64,000 nucleotides of DNA from Candidatus Poribacteria bacterium (GCA_028824125.1 JAPPES010000031.1:1-64000); one strand, 5' to 3'; shown: positions 34,150 to 43,569, counted from the first letter of the stretch. The notes: generated from the letters alone by a model not told the origin. Translations and numbers: made by a program.

Positions 34150-36225
34150 ATGAAAATTTTACGCGTTTTCTCTGTGATACTAATAGCGGTCTTCGGCATC
34201 ATTGCCGTGACTCTATTTGTTCGTTGGAAAACGAATCGGGACTCAACAGAATTGATTTTACAACCATCCAATGTTGAGTATACCCGATGGGAGTTGCCTG
34301 AAGGTGCCAAAACTCGTTTAGGCAAAGGTAAGGTAAACGATATCAAGTTTTCACCGGATGGTACTCGGTTTGCTGTGGCAACTACTATCGGTGTTTGGAT
34401 GTACGATGCACAGACTGGGACAGAAAAATCCTTGTTCAAGGGGCATAGACAAGATCAAGAGATACAAAGAATTGCATTTTCACCAGATGGGAAGTTGATC
34501 ATTGGTGCAATATCAAGCGGAGAGATATCGAGATGGGATGCCGACAATGGCGAACAACTCTCGCCTCTCCCACCTACTGATAAAATCCAAATCTCAGCGG
34601 TCTTCTCTGCAGATGGCACGAAACTCGCAAGTGTAGGTCAGCCAATGGAGGGTGGAATTCATGTCTTTAACTTTGGTGAAAACACAACACAACCTACAAT
34701 TACAACTATGGATTTGGACTTTAAAGTTGGATATAATACTGTTATTGCCCTTTCGCCAGATAAACGTACTCTCGCAAGTACGACTCAACCCAAACAAGAC
34801 AAGCATTTCTCAATAAAAGTCTCAATTCAAGTATTTGATGTTGATACGGGAGATACTTTGTTCTCACTGGTCGGACATAACGGACTAATTAAAGACTTGG
34901 CGTTTTCTCCAGATGGTAAGACACTCGCGAGTGCTGATTACGAAAAAATCCATTTGTGGGACGTGGACACCAAAACATCTCGGGCAACTTTCAAAGCACC
35001 AGGTACAGGTTTCTCTGCGTTGGCATTTTCACCGAATGGCAAATTACTTGCCAGCGGGTGTCGAGATGGAAGTGTACGCTTGTGGAATGCCACTGCAAAA
35101 CAACAAGGCTTGGGAGGAAAAATCGGTCAATTTTTGCCTACGTTAATGCTCAAGAAACATAAAAACGAGGTCTCTGCGTTGGCATTTTCACCGGATGGAA
35201 AAATGCTTTTCACAGGCAGCAAGAATGGGACAATTCGGGCATGGGATACTACGACTGGTAAACAACAGTTCACTTGTAGGGAGCATTTAGATGGAATTTC
35301 GGACATTGCTGCTTCTAAAGAAGGAAATATCTTGACAAGTGTTCATTCATGGAGAAATACTCAGATGCTGCATTGGGACATTGATAACAGAAGCCTACTC
35401 TCTGTATCCTTTTTGAAGCGAACAATCCCTGCAACAATTTCGCCGGATGTTACTACACTTGCTATGATGGACTTGAGAGGAAAAAATAAGTTAAAATTGT
35501 GGGATATTTCCGAAAAACGTTTTAGAGCAACTTTGGAAGGACATGAATATCCATCAAATGCGTTGAATTTCGTATTTGCGTTCTCTTCAGATGGGAAAAG
35601 GTTAGCAAGCACATCAATAGATGACTGGAGTGGTGTAATTCATTTATGGGATATTGCGAATCCGCCTAAATCGTTTTTGAAGAAACTTTTTGCCAGCTCA
35701 AAGACTATTAAGCCACGGTATACGCTTGAGGAACACACAAGTCGGGTCAATGAATTAGCATTCTCACCAGACGGGAAACTGTTAGTAAGCGGCGGCGGTG
35801 ACCGGACAATACACTTGTGGGAAGTGGAGACAGGTAACGCACTTGTTACACTTACAGGACACAATAAGCAAATAACTGCGATAGCATTCTCTCCAAACGG
35901 ACAGAAACTTGTAAGCGCGAGTTATCTGGTAATTTATTCGTGGAATGTAGAAACCGGTCAGTTGCTAACTAAAAGTCAACCTATGTCAACTGCGAAAATT
36001 CTGCGATTTTCGCCAGATGGTAAAATTGTTGTAAGTGGGAGATATGATGGAACAATCCAACTGTGGAATGCGCGCACACTCCGTCTTTTATCTACACATA
36101 TAGGACATACCAGTTCGGTTAACGCATTGAAATTTATAGAGGACGGAAAGACCTTAGCCAGCGCGAGCTACGATGGCACTATCCTACTGTGGGATTGGGA
36201 AAAAATCAAGCAGGAAAATAATTGA
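34150..36225 (+). CDS. membrane-anchored WD40 repeat protein
   Basis: A 691-residue protein with an N-terminal signal-anchor helix (about 5-25) and no obvious cleavage site. The periplasmic part opens with LPEGAKTRLGKGKVNDIKFSPDG, the block shared with the WD40 proteins at 3272 and 12576, then about twelve WD40 repeats (two propellers), ending in ASASYDGTILLWDWEK. The three paralogues differ in length and anchoring but share this head. It is likely a scaffold or sensor; no catalytic domain is visible. Its end lies five bases from the convergent DUF423 gene. Confidence 0.9.
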   Translation: MKILRVFSVILIAVFGIIAVTLFVRWKTNRDSTELILQPSNVEYTRWELPEGAKTRLGKGKVNDIKFSPDGTRFAVATTIGVWMYDAQTGTEKSLFKGHRQDQEIQRIAFSPDGKLIIGAISSGEISRWDADNGEQLSPLPPTDKIQISAVFSADGTKLASVGQPMEGGIHVFNFGENTTQPTITTMDLDFKVGYNTVIALSPDKRTLASTTQPKQDKHFSIKVSIQVFDVDTGDTLFSLVGHNGLIKDLAFSPDGKTLASADYEKIHLWDVDTKTSRATFKAPGTGFSALAFSPNGKLLASGCRDGSVRLWNATAKQQGLGGKIGQFLPTLMLKKHKNEVSALAFSPDGKMLFTGSKNGTIRAWDTTTGKQQFTCREHLDGISDIAASKEGNILTSVHSWRNTQMLHWDIDNRSLLSVSFLKRTIPATISPDVTTLAMMDLRGKNKLKLWDISEKRFRATLEGHEYPSNALNFVFAFSSDGKRLASTSIDDWSGVIHLWDIANPPKSFLKKLFASSKTIKPRYTLEEHTSRVNELAFSPDGKLLVSGGGDRTIHLWEVETGNALVTLTGHNKQITAIAFSPNGQKLVSASYLVIYSWNVETGQLLTKSQPMSTAKILRFSPDGKIVVSGRYDGTIQLWNARTLRLLSTHIGHTSSVNALKFIEDGKTLASASYDGTILLWDWEKIKQENN

Positions 36226-36230
36226 TATTT

Positions 36231-36599
36231 TCACTGCCTAAAGACCGCTATTATCAAACATCCCCACCCAGCAATAAATGCTAATCCGCCAATTGGTGTG
36301 ATTGCACCGAGCCAAGGGGTGTTCGTCAAACTGAGAATGTAAAGACTACCTGAAAAGATGAGAATGCCTGCAACAAAACACCATCCCGCCGCAGTTGTCA
36401 GTGAGTTTTGCCATTGCGACAATGCCCATGCCACGACAATTAATCCTATCCCGTGATACATCTGGTATCGTACGCCAACCTCAAAAACATCTAACATGTC
36501 TGCAGATAGTTTCTTTCCGAGTGTGTGCGCACCAAAAGCACCGAACACAACGCTAAGTAAACTGAATGCTGAACCGAGTGCAAAGAAAAGATTTTTCAT
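36231..36599 (-). CDS. DUF423 membrane protein (YgdD-like)
   Basis: A 122-residue inner-membrane protein with four predicted helices. The start at MKNLFFALG follows AGGAA. Family features are clear: LGSAFSLLSVVFGAFGAHTL, FEVGVRYQMYHGIGLI and the TPIGGLAFIAGWGCL end. The function of DUF423 is unknown. The IS982-type element inserted 31 bases upstream of the start codon, so its native promoter may have been separated. Confidence 0.92.
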   Translation of the reverse strand: MKNLFFALGSAFSLLSVVFGAFGAHTLGKKLSADMLDVFEVGVRYQMYHGIGLIVVAWALSQWQNSLTTAAGWCFVAGILIFSGSLYILSLTNTPWLGAITPIGGLAFIAGWGCLIIAVFRQ

Positions 36600-36629
36600 A
36601 GTTCCTGCCTTCATAAGTTTATGATAATA

Positions 36630-37770
36630 ACGACTTGTGTTAGTTAGTTCTTTTTATGTAATATTATGTTTTACACATTTAGGATTTTCTGTTTTTAAGT
36701 GCATCCTTATGCTACCTTATAGTAAACCACCTATAAAAGGAACATAAGGATGGATTTACAGGATACATTAGAACAATATGTTATGCAACTAAAAAATATG
36801 GAACGTACGCTTGAAGCAGTCGTGTCAGTTTGTCGGAAGATTATGGCAACACTTTATGACCACTATTTCCCGGGTGCAGAAACACTCCGTCCAGGGCCAA
36901 CGAGCCGATGTCCCGACAGCGACATACTTACACTTGCGTGGGTGCTTGAACTGATAGGCAAAGACAGTGAACTATCAGGATACAAACTTATCAAAGCACA
37001 ACTCGGGCATCTTTTCCTATATTTGCCGGAGCGTTCTCGCTTCAATAGAAGACGCCGCAACTTGTGCCACGCAAGCGAAAAACTCCGTCTTATTTTGATA
37101 CAGTTCTTACCAGGTGATGAGATTTTCATTATAAATAGTTTTCCTATACCGCTTTGCGATTTCAAGCGTGCGTCCGCTTCTACATCACCTCTAAAGTTTG
37201 CTGATGGCACAGGCACCTTGGCAACTTACGGAAAGTGTGCCACAAAAGGACTTGGCACTTTCTTCGGATTTCGTGGAAATATAATAACCACTTCTTATGG
37301 GATCCCTGTTGATTTTGCCATAGCGACCGCAAATACGGATGATAGAGTAGTGCTACCTTTGTTCTGTGAGCGTGGCACTTATCTTGTTATCCTTGGAGAC
37401 AAAGGATATATTTGTGAAGAACTCGCAGCCGATTTGCTGCAAACCTATAATGTGTGTCTATTACCGACGCGGCGTAAAATCAAAAAACGCAATATCCGAA
37501 ACCATTTCAGAAACTGCACGGTCAAAAAAGACGACGCATTGAGACAATTATGAGTCAACTTATAGACCAGTTCAATGTTTCACGGATACTCACCAAGACA
37601 CATTGGGGATTTCTAACACGCTTGAGCAACAAGTTTGCTGGCTTTACACTCGGTGTTTTTCTGAACCAATGTTTAGGACGCTCGTTAATGGCACTTAAAG
37701 ATGTTGTTTACGCATAATAAAGACAAAATAGTATTAGATACTTTACAAAAAGTTAACTGGCACAAGTCGT
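36630..37770 (+). mobile_element. IS982-family insertion sequence (about 1.14 kb)
   Basis: Imperfect terminal inverted repeats bound the element: ACGACTTGTGTTAGTTAG... on the left and ...GTTAACTGGCACAAGTCGT on the right. The size and single DDE transposase fit IS982. I see no matching target duplication, so the insertion is old or was rearranged. A solitary copy of the same terminus lies at 50151-50176. Confidence 0.85.
36750..37717 (+). pseudogene. IS982-type transposase, frameshifted
   Basis: The first 267 codons match an IS982 transposase (SFPIPLCDFKRA with the first catalytic D region, KFADGTGTLATYGKCATKGLGTFFGFRGN, VILGDKGYICEELA). The frame breaks after VKKDDALRQL. In the -1 frame the sequence resumes RRIETIMSQLIDQFNVSRILTKTHWGFLTRLSNKFAGFTLGVFLNQ and stops at 37717. 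The break is at a run of six A (gtcaaaaaagacg); one extra A would give the family-typical KKRRRIET. So a one-base loss in the run, or slippage there, explains it. The C-terminal part includes the last catalytic acidic residue, so the zero-frame product alone is inactive. Confidence 0.85.
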
Positions 37771-38300
37771 TAGGTGAGAATTGGTATAAATCTAAACATC
37801 TCTACATGGTAAAATTATAGTCTTTAACAAGTTCGTCGTCAATACTTTGCAATCATGGTATCTGACATAGACTGATATAGTAGACTTTAGAATTAATCGG
37901 ACATTCGGTTAGAGAACCACATCTACCAGCGGTGTTGTAGCGTAAACTTTTAGTTTGTGCATATCCGTGCGCAAACTAAAAGTTTACGCTACAAAAATGT
38001 CCCTTTAATTCTAAATGCCACTATAAAAGATATTCAGTCCAACCACAATTCCGAACATTTTTGGCTTGAATATGTCCAATTTATAGTTGTCGGACTAAAG
38101 TAAGTTAGCATAGAGATTGTTTTAGGTTACATCCGACTAAGGTTGAAGGATTGTGGTATAGTGTATTTCCAGTTGCACTACTACATACATTCATGGTATC
38201 CTATAGATGCACTCTGATGTCTGACTTGAACAACTATTCCAGTAAAACACATCAAAAAACTAAAAATCTAAACTACAACAACACAATTTTAATAGCAAAA
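37771..38300. other. gap without a gene, holding a MITE
   Basis: Between the IS982 element and the chorismate-lyase-like gene I see no coding sequence except a doubtful N-terminal extension of the latter from 38151. The only structure is the MITE at 37876-38025. Confidence 0.5.
37876..38025. mobile_element. MITE-like element, copy D (150 bp)
   Basis: The terminal repeats TATAGTAGACTTTAGAATTAA...GGACATT and TATAGTGGCATTTAGAATTAA...GGACATT (right end read inward) agree over about 30 bases. The centre is a nearly perfect 25-bp-arm palindrome (tgtagcgtaaacttttagtttg...), a module shared with the copies at 14817, 48811 and, in part, 61487. Confidence 0.8.
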
Positions 38301-38912
38301 ATGAATATAGATTCCTTTTCCAATCTTGATACTTTTGTTAATAAACGCGTAAAAGAGTTATTTGTTGCGCAATCTAATAGACCTGCTGCTTTGAAGGACA
38401 TAAATCTTTCACGATTAACACCATTCCACCGAGCTTTACTTGTTGCCGATGGAACCGTCACACGTTTTATTGAAGCGTATAAGCTATCACCGGTGCAGGT
38501 GGTCCTTTTATACCAAGCAAGGCGGACACTCCACAACAAACACTCCTGGCTTGATCTGCCAACAGGCGGTAATATTATCGCGCGAGAAGTCGTTCTACAG
38601 ACACCATCAACAGAAAATCAAACTCCTAAAATCCATGCTTATGCAGTGTCTCAAATTGTCCATGAACGTTTACCCCAAACTGTTGTAAAAGGACTTGAAG
38701 CAGGAATAGATGGGTTAGGGATGCTACTGCAAAACAGTCAATTAGAAACCCGGCGTGATTTGCTTTGGTGGGGGATTGAACAAGCAACCGGTTTGCCAAG
38801 TAGCCTCGCGTATTTTGAAGGAAAACCGCTTCTCAGTCGAACCTATAGAATCGTTGCTAACGGAAATCCTCTTATGCTCATAACTGAGAAATTTCCGCTT
38901 GACGATTCATAA
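38301..38912 (+). CDS. chorismate-lyase-like protein (DUF98/UbiC superfamily)
   Basis: The core runs from MNIDSFSNLD; the 50-residue extension in the track lacks protein character, so 38301 is preferred although no strong ribosome binding site is seen for either. About 203 residues: RLTPFHRALLVADGTVTRFIEAY, REVVLQ, VSQIVHERLPQTVVKGLEAGIDGLG and RTYRIVANGNPLMLITEKFPL are characteristic of the DUF98/chorismate pyruvate-lyase group. Such enzymes cut chorismate to 4-hydroxybenzoate and pyruvate. There are no quinone genes nearby. A MITE starts four bases after the stop. Confidence 0.75.
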   Translation: MNIDSFSNLDTFVNKRVKELFVAQSNRPAALKDINLSRLTPFHRALLVADGTVTRFIEAYKLSPVQVVLLYQARRTLHNKHSWLDLPTGGNIIAREVVLQTPSTENQTPKIHAYAVSQIVHERLPQTVVKGLEAGIDGLGMLLQNSQLETRRDLLWWGIEQATGLPSSLAYFEGKPLLSRTYRIVANGNPLMLITEKFPLDDS

Positions 38913-38915
38913 AAT

Positions 38916-39087
38916 TATAGTGAAATCTACAATTATCTGGACATTGACGAGGTTAGGAAGAAATCAACGGTATGAATCATGGCGAATACGCATAAGGTAT
39001 TCGCCATGATTCCCCGCCTCGCCAGCGTGATGGTGTGGGGATTGTTGTTCATTGAAATGTCCACATATTTTCGGAAATTTACAACTA
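38916..39087. mobile_element. MITE-like element, copy E, with extra hairpin
   Basis: The left end TATAGTGAAATCTACAATTA and ctggacattg match the family; the right end (ggaaatttacaactac) has diverged and overlaps the stop codon of the 39085 gene. Compared with copy C, the centre carries an added palindrome (atggcgaatac...gtattcgccat) between ttaggaagaaatcaacggt and ccccgcctcgcc, also seen in the fragment at 25625. Confidence 0.65.
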
Positions 39088-41232
39088 CTTTCCCCAGGGT
39101 CGTGCTTGCTTGATTGAAATTTTGCCATTGTTTGTAATTTTGAATTCAATTTCCATAGCAAAATCTGTTGTTTGCGATGCGCCACCATACAACTGACTAA
39201 ACTTGTTGTGTACTGTGCCAAGATACAAATTCAATTCACGCAGATATTTGTCTGTCAGAATTCGTTTGTTATCTGTTACTCGGTTTGAGGTTGACACAAT
39301 TCTATAGTTATTGCTATCCCACCAATCCAATAAAATTTCTTCTGGAATGGACTGTTCTTCCGGATTTGTCACGAGGTTTTCCCCAACTTGAATGTTGAGA
39401 TAGTAATTTCCTTCAGTTTGATAAACAACATCATCAGATACAGCAACACCGTTTGCTAATTCGTTCTGAAAATTGGGATGGACAAGTACGCCCATTGCTG
39501 TCGTTAAATGGTCAATTCGAAAAAAGTCCCGTGCCTCAAACGCCCGGAAATTCCATAGACTCGCAAAAACCTGCTTAATCGATTTTGACAAATGTCCTTC
39601 ATCAGGATTGTGCGTAAAGGAATCGTATAACCCCGCACCACTAAAACCGGGCAGGTCCTCACTGTTCGTGCTGGATCGGCATCGGAGAGAAGTTCCGTTT
39701 GGAAATGAATTTTGTAAATCTGAAAGTGCACGCATCATCCACGCTGGCATTTTTCCCTTCTCTATTTCTGACCTAAACTTTATTAGTTCGGTTTCTTTTA
39801 CGTCATGCGAATTCTGGAACGCAGAGGCTTTGAGTAACTCCTCTGCTTTTGTATAAAAACCATTATGCTTCATGAATTCGTCATAAAAATAGAACGGCAC
39901 CCCAAATCCGTCTGGTACTGTGCCTTTAGGAAATCCAAACGTCCTTAGTGTTGCAACGTTAGCTGTTTTAACGCCAAAGCTGGATGAGTCCGCGAACTTG
40001 ATGTCGTCGAGTGGCAAAATCTTTTTAGCAGAAAGATTGCGTTTAGGTTTCTGCGTTTTTGTTGGACGTAAATCAGCAAAATGAGTTTCTACCTCTTCAC
40101 GTGTCGCTGCCCTAATTTCAAAACCATCCGCGTTTACCTTATAGTAGACATATTTTCCGATAAGTGGTGCAATTAATCTGTTTTCCCACGCTTTGGTAAT
40201 AAATGCGTTTGGAACTTTATCTTGAATAGCACGCAAGTTCACGTGTGATAGTGGTGTTTGCCGCACACCTGTGATTGTCCCCGCAACTCGCGGCATTTCG
40301 TTCGGTAACGTCTTGCAGATGACGATATCGCGTAGTGTCGGACGCTCGTTTGCCCCCAGTAGACGCAGCCGACCATACGACTCTGCCTGATTCAGTGGGA
40401 GATAACCGATGTTAGCGTAAAGGTCATCTTCAAAGTAAACGGGAAATTCAGCTTTATCATATAGTGCCTTTTCACGTCTATAAATACCAATAGCACCCCA
40501 TAACGGGCAATAGCCAAGCCTGTTCTTGAGTATCGGCATCTTCGCTACCAGCAAGTCGTGCACAAGTTTAATTTTTTCAAATGGAAATGCATCGTTTGGA
40601 TTAAACTCAAAGGTGTAAACCCCGGGTTCACCGTTCGGTGCGGTAAAAAGTGGGCGATAGCTGAGCACACCGCGCATCTGTCCTTGTCCTCTGCCTAAAC
40701 CCGCAGCCCGCATGAAACTTCCATGGGAACGATGTGTCTTTGTGTTCATAAAATAAAGTTGTGGGTTCTGTGTATGGGTATTTTCAACCTGAATTTTTAC
40801 AAATTCAATTCCAGCAAGTTGAGTGTCAATACGCACATCTGTGCCCTGATATGATAACTTTTTGAAGGTTTTCCGGTCAGGAATCGTGGCTGCTCCATCT
40901 TTGAATTCAACTTGTTCAGGGGTTAGGCGCGGTCCTGAAGGTTCTCTTGAATCACGTCCTCTGCTAAATCCACCTCTTCCGCGAGAGCGTTCATTCCTAC
41001 CGCTTTGCATTTGGCGAATCTCGTTTTCACTGAATTGGACACCTCTGGCATTTTCAATCCTCAGGACTCTTACCATGAGCTCCTTTTCAGATGTGCTCAG
41101 TTCGCCATTTGCATCAAGGTCGAATCGCTTTTCATCTTTTGAGAGTGTTTCTTGCGTCCAAGTGTTTAGGACAACTATTATCGTAAAAATCATTACCAAA
41201 GCGGAAATAATTATGTTATTTTTATTTTTCAT
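39085..41232 (-). CDS. exported PEP/pyruvate-binding (PPDK-like) protein with EF-hand
   Basis: Start at residue 15 of the track ORF (MKNKNN), after GAGG. About 715 residues: a signal-anchor (about 5-25), an EF-hand-like loop (DLDANGELSTSE), an RG-rich linker, a beta domain, then a swivelling phosphohistidine-like segment (TPLSHVNLRA, about residue 350) and a C-terminal PEP/pyruvate-binding ATP-grasp domain with RCRSSTNSEDLPGFSGAGLYDS and ending SIKQARPW. The usual PPDK order is reversed, as in plant glucan water dikinases. Export of an ATP-dependent dikinase fold is odd, because ATP is scarce outside. The stop codon lies in the edge of MITE copy E. Confidence 0.78.
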   Translation of the reverse strand: MKNKNNIIISALVMIFTIIVVLNTWTQETLSKDEKRFDLDANGELSTSEKELMVRVLRIENARGVQFSENEIRQMQSGRNERSRGRGGFSRGRDSREPSGPRLTPEQVEFKDGAATIPDRKTFKKLSYQGTDVRIDTQLAGIEFVKIQVENTHTQNPQLYFMNTKTHRSHGSFMRAAGLGRGQGQMRGVLSYRPLFTAPNGEPGVYTFEFNPNDAFPFEKIKLVHDLLVAKMPILKNRLGYCPLWGAIGIYRREKALYDKAEFPVYFEDDLYANIGYLPLNQAESYGRLRLLGANERPTLRDIVICKTLPNEMPRVAGTITGVRQTPLSHVNLRAIQDKVPNAFITKAWENRLIAPLIGKYVYYKVNADGFEIRAATREEVETHFADLRPTKTQKPKRNLSAKKILPLDDIKFADSSSFGVKTANVATLRTFGFPKGTVPDGFGVPFYFYDEFMKHNGFYTKAEELLKASAFQNSHDVKETELIKFRSEIEKGKMPAWMMRALSDLQNSFPNGTSLRCRSSTNSEDLPGFSGAGLYDSFTHNPDEGHLSKSIKQVFASLWNFRAFEARDFFRIDHLTTAMGVLVHPNFQNELANGVAVSDDVVYQTEGNYYLNIQVGENLVTNPEEQSIPEEILLDWWDSNNYRIVSTSNRVTDNKRILTDKYLRELNLYLGTVHNKFSQLYGGASQTTDFAMEIEFKITNNGKISIKQARPWGK

Positions 41233-41461
41233 GGTTTTCCTCAATAAATATTGAAATTTGGGTAAAATATACAATCAGTCCTTTCTTGTTAGATTAGGCA
41301 AATTAGGAGCCGAATTTGTTCAAAAAAAAAACATCCCATCCATCTTTGAATGTGAAAAGTTCTACAGATGAAACTTGGTTTTTATTTTCAAATTGGTGAT
41401 TTTGTGATATGATATGCAGTACAGTTTAGATTTCAAGATACTTATACAAGGAGATTTTATC

Positions 41462-42250
41462 ATGTCCAACTTTAAAAATTCAACATATTGGTTCATACTA
41501 ACCCTCCTTTTTATATGCGTCATTAGTCTTCCCAGTTTTGCCCAAGACAAAAACACTGTTCTGCTGTATACATTTGAAACCGGTGAAGGAGATACCGTCA
41601 AAGACCTCTCTGGAAACGGGAATGATGGTAAGCTAATGGGTAGCGCGAAGTGGGGCGACGGCAAACCTGGTAGCGGGCTTGTTTTGGGTGGGAACGGACC
41701 GAGGGACTTTGTGGAAATTCCTGATAGCGATACTCTTGATTTAGTTGAAGGGCTCACTGTGGAGATGTGGGTTTTCCTGAATACTCCATCAACTGCTGGC
41801 GGTACAGGTGCAACTAAAGAGGCAGCCTATAAAGTAGGTCCTCGGAGTGACCAGAAAGTGCTACTCCGCATGACAACGACTTCAAAAGCGTGGGGCAGTG
41901 CTGTCGTTATCAGTAATAAGGTGTTAGCTCTTGATAAATGGATACATATCGCTGGAACTTACGATGCGGAGTCCGGTGAAGGTAAGATTTACATTGATGG
42001 CAAAATAGATAACGAAGGCAATATCGGTGGTGATATTGTTTCGAATAACGATAAACTTTGGCTCGGACGCGGTGCTGGCCCGTTTCTGGATGGACGTATG
42101 GACGAAGTGCGAATCTCTAACATTGCGCGTTCCCAGCAAGAAATACAGCAGCTGATGAAAATAGGAATTGAAGGTGTACTTGCGGTAACACCACGCGATA
42201 AGTTAGCAATGACATGGGGACAACTCAAATCGCGTTTTGATACACGGTAG
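41462..42250 (+). CDS. exported LamG-domain protein
   Basis: Start at residue 17 of the track ORF, after AAGGAG. The 262-residue protein has a signal peptide ending LPSFAQ and one LamG/concanavalin-type domain (TVLLYTFETGEGDTVKDLSGNGNDG; FVEIPDSDTLDL...TVEMWVFL; HIAGTYDAESGEGKIYIDGK; WLGRGAGPFLDGRMDEVRISNIARS). Such domains bind sugars or proteins outside the cell. After the domain comes a short tail, VTPRDKLAMTWGQLKSRF, similar to the end of the TolB-like protein at 7526. It converges with the TPR gene at 42258, seven bases away. Confidence 0.88.
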   Translation: MSNFKNSTYWFILTLLFICVISLPSFAQDKNTVLLYTFETGEGDTVKDLSGNGNDGKLMGSAKWGDGKPGSGLVLGGNGPRDFVEIPDSDTLDLVEGLTVEMWVFLNTPSTAGGTGATKEAAYKVGPRSDQKVLLRMTTTSKAWGSAVVISNKVLALDKWIHIAGTYDAESGEGKIYIDGKIDNEGNIGGDIVSNNDKLWLGRGAGPFLDGRMDEVRISNIARSQQEIQQLMKIGIEGVLAVTPRDKLAMTWGQLKSRFDTR

Positions 42251-42257
42251 CCAAGTT

Positions 42258-43142
42258 TTAATAAGGAAATTCAATGGACAAAGTCGCCAAAAACTCATCT
42301 GCTACATGCCGATTGTAAACTCGCGCGGAAATTACGGAACCGTAAATATTCCCCAGATAAAATATACCGCTGAGTGTGCCAAGTGTCCATCCTTTCACAG
42401 ACGAAAGTCCATCTCTACGGAAGCCATCATAAGCTTGCCAACCTGTTAAACCTACGGTAAGCAGAGAATTCACTGCATCGCCAACACGCCCCGTATAGAC
42501 CCGCCCTGCTCCCGGCACAATTGTAGAGAGAAATCCAGCTAATAAGGGACTACGGGTAGGTAGTTTTGCTCCTTGTGCAGCATATTTGCTGTACATTGCT
42601 GCTTTTTCCCGCACCTCTAATATGTCTGATTTCTGTAGTCCAGTGAATAACTTTTCTGCCTCAAACCACTGCTTTTGCATCAGATAAGAGAGTCCTATTA
42701 GTTGCTGCGATTCAGCCCGGTAGCGAATATCCGTTATGCGTGGCAGGGATATCCCAAGATAATTTACCGATTTCTCATAGCGTTCCATGAGAAAATAGGA
42801 AACACCAATTTGAAAATAAGTGCTGCTTGCCAATTCGCTATTCGGAGATTCCTGGAGAAATGTTTCAAATATTTGGATTGCTTGTTCAGTTTTACCACCG
42901 AAACGATGACAAAGGGCAATCCGATAACGAATTACGTCACTTTCTTGCGGTTTATAAAATAGATAACGTTGATATTCACCCACAGCGCGGAGGAAATCTC
43001 CTTGTTCATATAGGTAATCAGCAAATTTGAGAGTGTTTTCAGCACTGTAATAGTCGAGAACCTCTTCGGTATCTGCAATGGACAATAACGTAATATTAAA
43101 GAGGATTATAAGCAGGAAGCTCGATATCCATTTAGTGGTCAT
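42258..43142 (-). CDS. exported TPR protein with C-terminal membrane helices
   Basis: A 294-residue protein: signal peptide (about 1-23, ending SIADT), TPR-like repeats (about 30-190: ADYLYEQGDFLRAVGEYQRYLFYKP; ALCHRFGGKTEQAIQIFETFLQESPNS), then a hydrophobic C-terminal part (PLLAGFLSTIVPGAGRVYTGRVGDAVNSLLTV and WTLGTLSGIFYLGNIYGSV) resembling the two-helix modules of DUF5683-type proteins. It overlaps the YidD-like gene by 11 bases (ATGACCACTAA), so it is the third gene of a translationally coupled operon with a LolA-like and a YidD-like protein. It may be an assembly factor in the envelope; the activity is unknown. Confidence 0.78.
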   Translation of the reverse strand: MTTKWISSFLLIILFNITLLSIADTEEVLDYYSAENTLKFADYLYEQGDFLRAVGEYQRYLFYKPQESDVIRYRIALCHRFGGKTEQAIQIFETFLQESPNSELASSTYFQIGVSYFLMERYEKSVNYLGISLPRITDIRYRAESQQLIGLSYLMQKQWFEAEKLFTGLQKSDILEVREKAAMYSKYAAQGAKLPTRSPLLAGFLSTIVPGAGRVYTGRVGDAVNSLLTVGLTGWQAYDGFRRDGLSSVKGWTLGTLSGIFYLGNIYGSVISARVYNRHVADEFLATLSIEFPY

Positions 43143-43569
43143 AATCTGAAATTGGATCTATATTTTTCCCAGTTTGTAGGTCTTTATGATAGTGCGTTGA
43201 TTGCAAACCGTTGCATCGGATTAGTCTGTCAGCAGTAAGGAGTATACCGCGCAACATTCCATATTCTTGTATACAGGCCATGCCGAAACGCGAACAGGTC
43301 GGTGTGAAATTGCACGATGGTCCGTCTTGACTGGAGATGAATTTTTGATACAACCGAATTAGTCCTGTCGCAGCGAGTTTTAACTCCGAGGTTTCCTGAA
43401 TCTTAAAGTGACTAACTTTTTGTGGTCTTTCTTTTGTAATGGGATTGACTTTTAGGATAAAGGAGAGGTCGGTTGCTTCTCCTGCGTAAGAAGATGTGGA
43501 AAGCGTAATAATAATTAAACACACAGTACAGAAAGGAATAATTTTAGTGTTAAGAGCATGATTTACCAT
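43132..43569 (-). CDS. YidD-domain protein with signal peptide
   Basis: A 145-residue protein. Residues about 70-120 match YidD (GLIRLYQKFISSQDGPSCNFTPTCSRFGMACIQEYGMLRGILLTADRLIRCN), including the conserved cysteines. YidD is normally a 70-90-residue cytoplasmic, membrane-attached helper of YidC. Here an N-terminal signal sequence (about 10-28, ending SYAG) and a 40-residue spacer put the domain on the periplasmic side. The start overlaps the LolA-like stop (ATGGTAA) and the end overlaps the TPR gene start. Neither rpmH, rnpA nor yidC is nearby, so this is probably a paralogue with a different, envelope role. Confidence 0.85.
   Translation of the reverse strand: MVNHALNTKIIPFCTVCLIIITLSTSSYAGEATDLSFILKVNPITKERPQKVSHFKIQETSELKLAATGLIRLYQKFISSQDGPSCNFTPTCSRFGMACIQEYGMLRGILLTADRLIRCNGLQSTHYHKDLQTGKNIDPISDYDH

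Noticed and set aside
38151-38300. 50-residue N-terminal extension of the chorismate-lyase-like protein
   Set aside because: The residues lack domain character and follow a repeat-rich gap; the domain begins just after the methionine at 38301.
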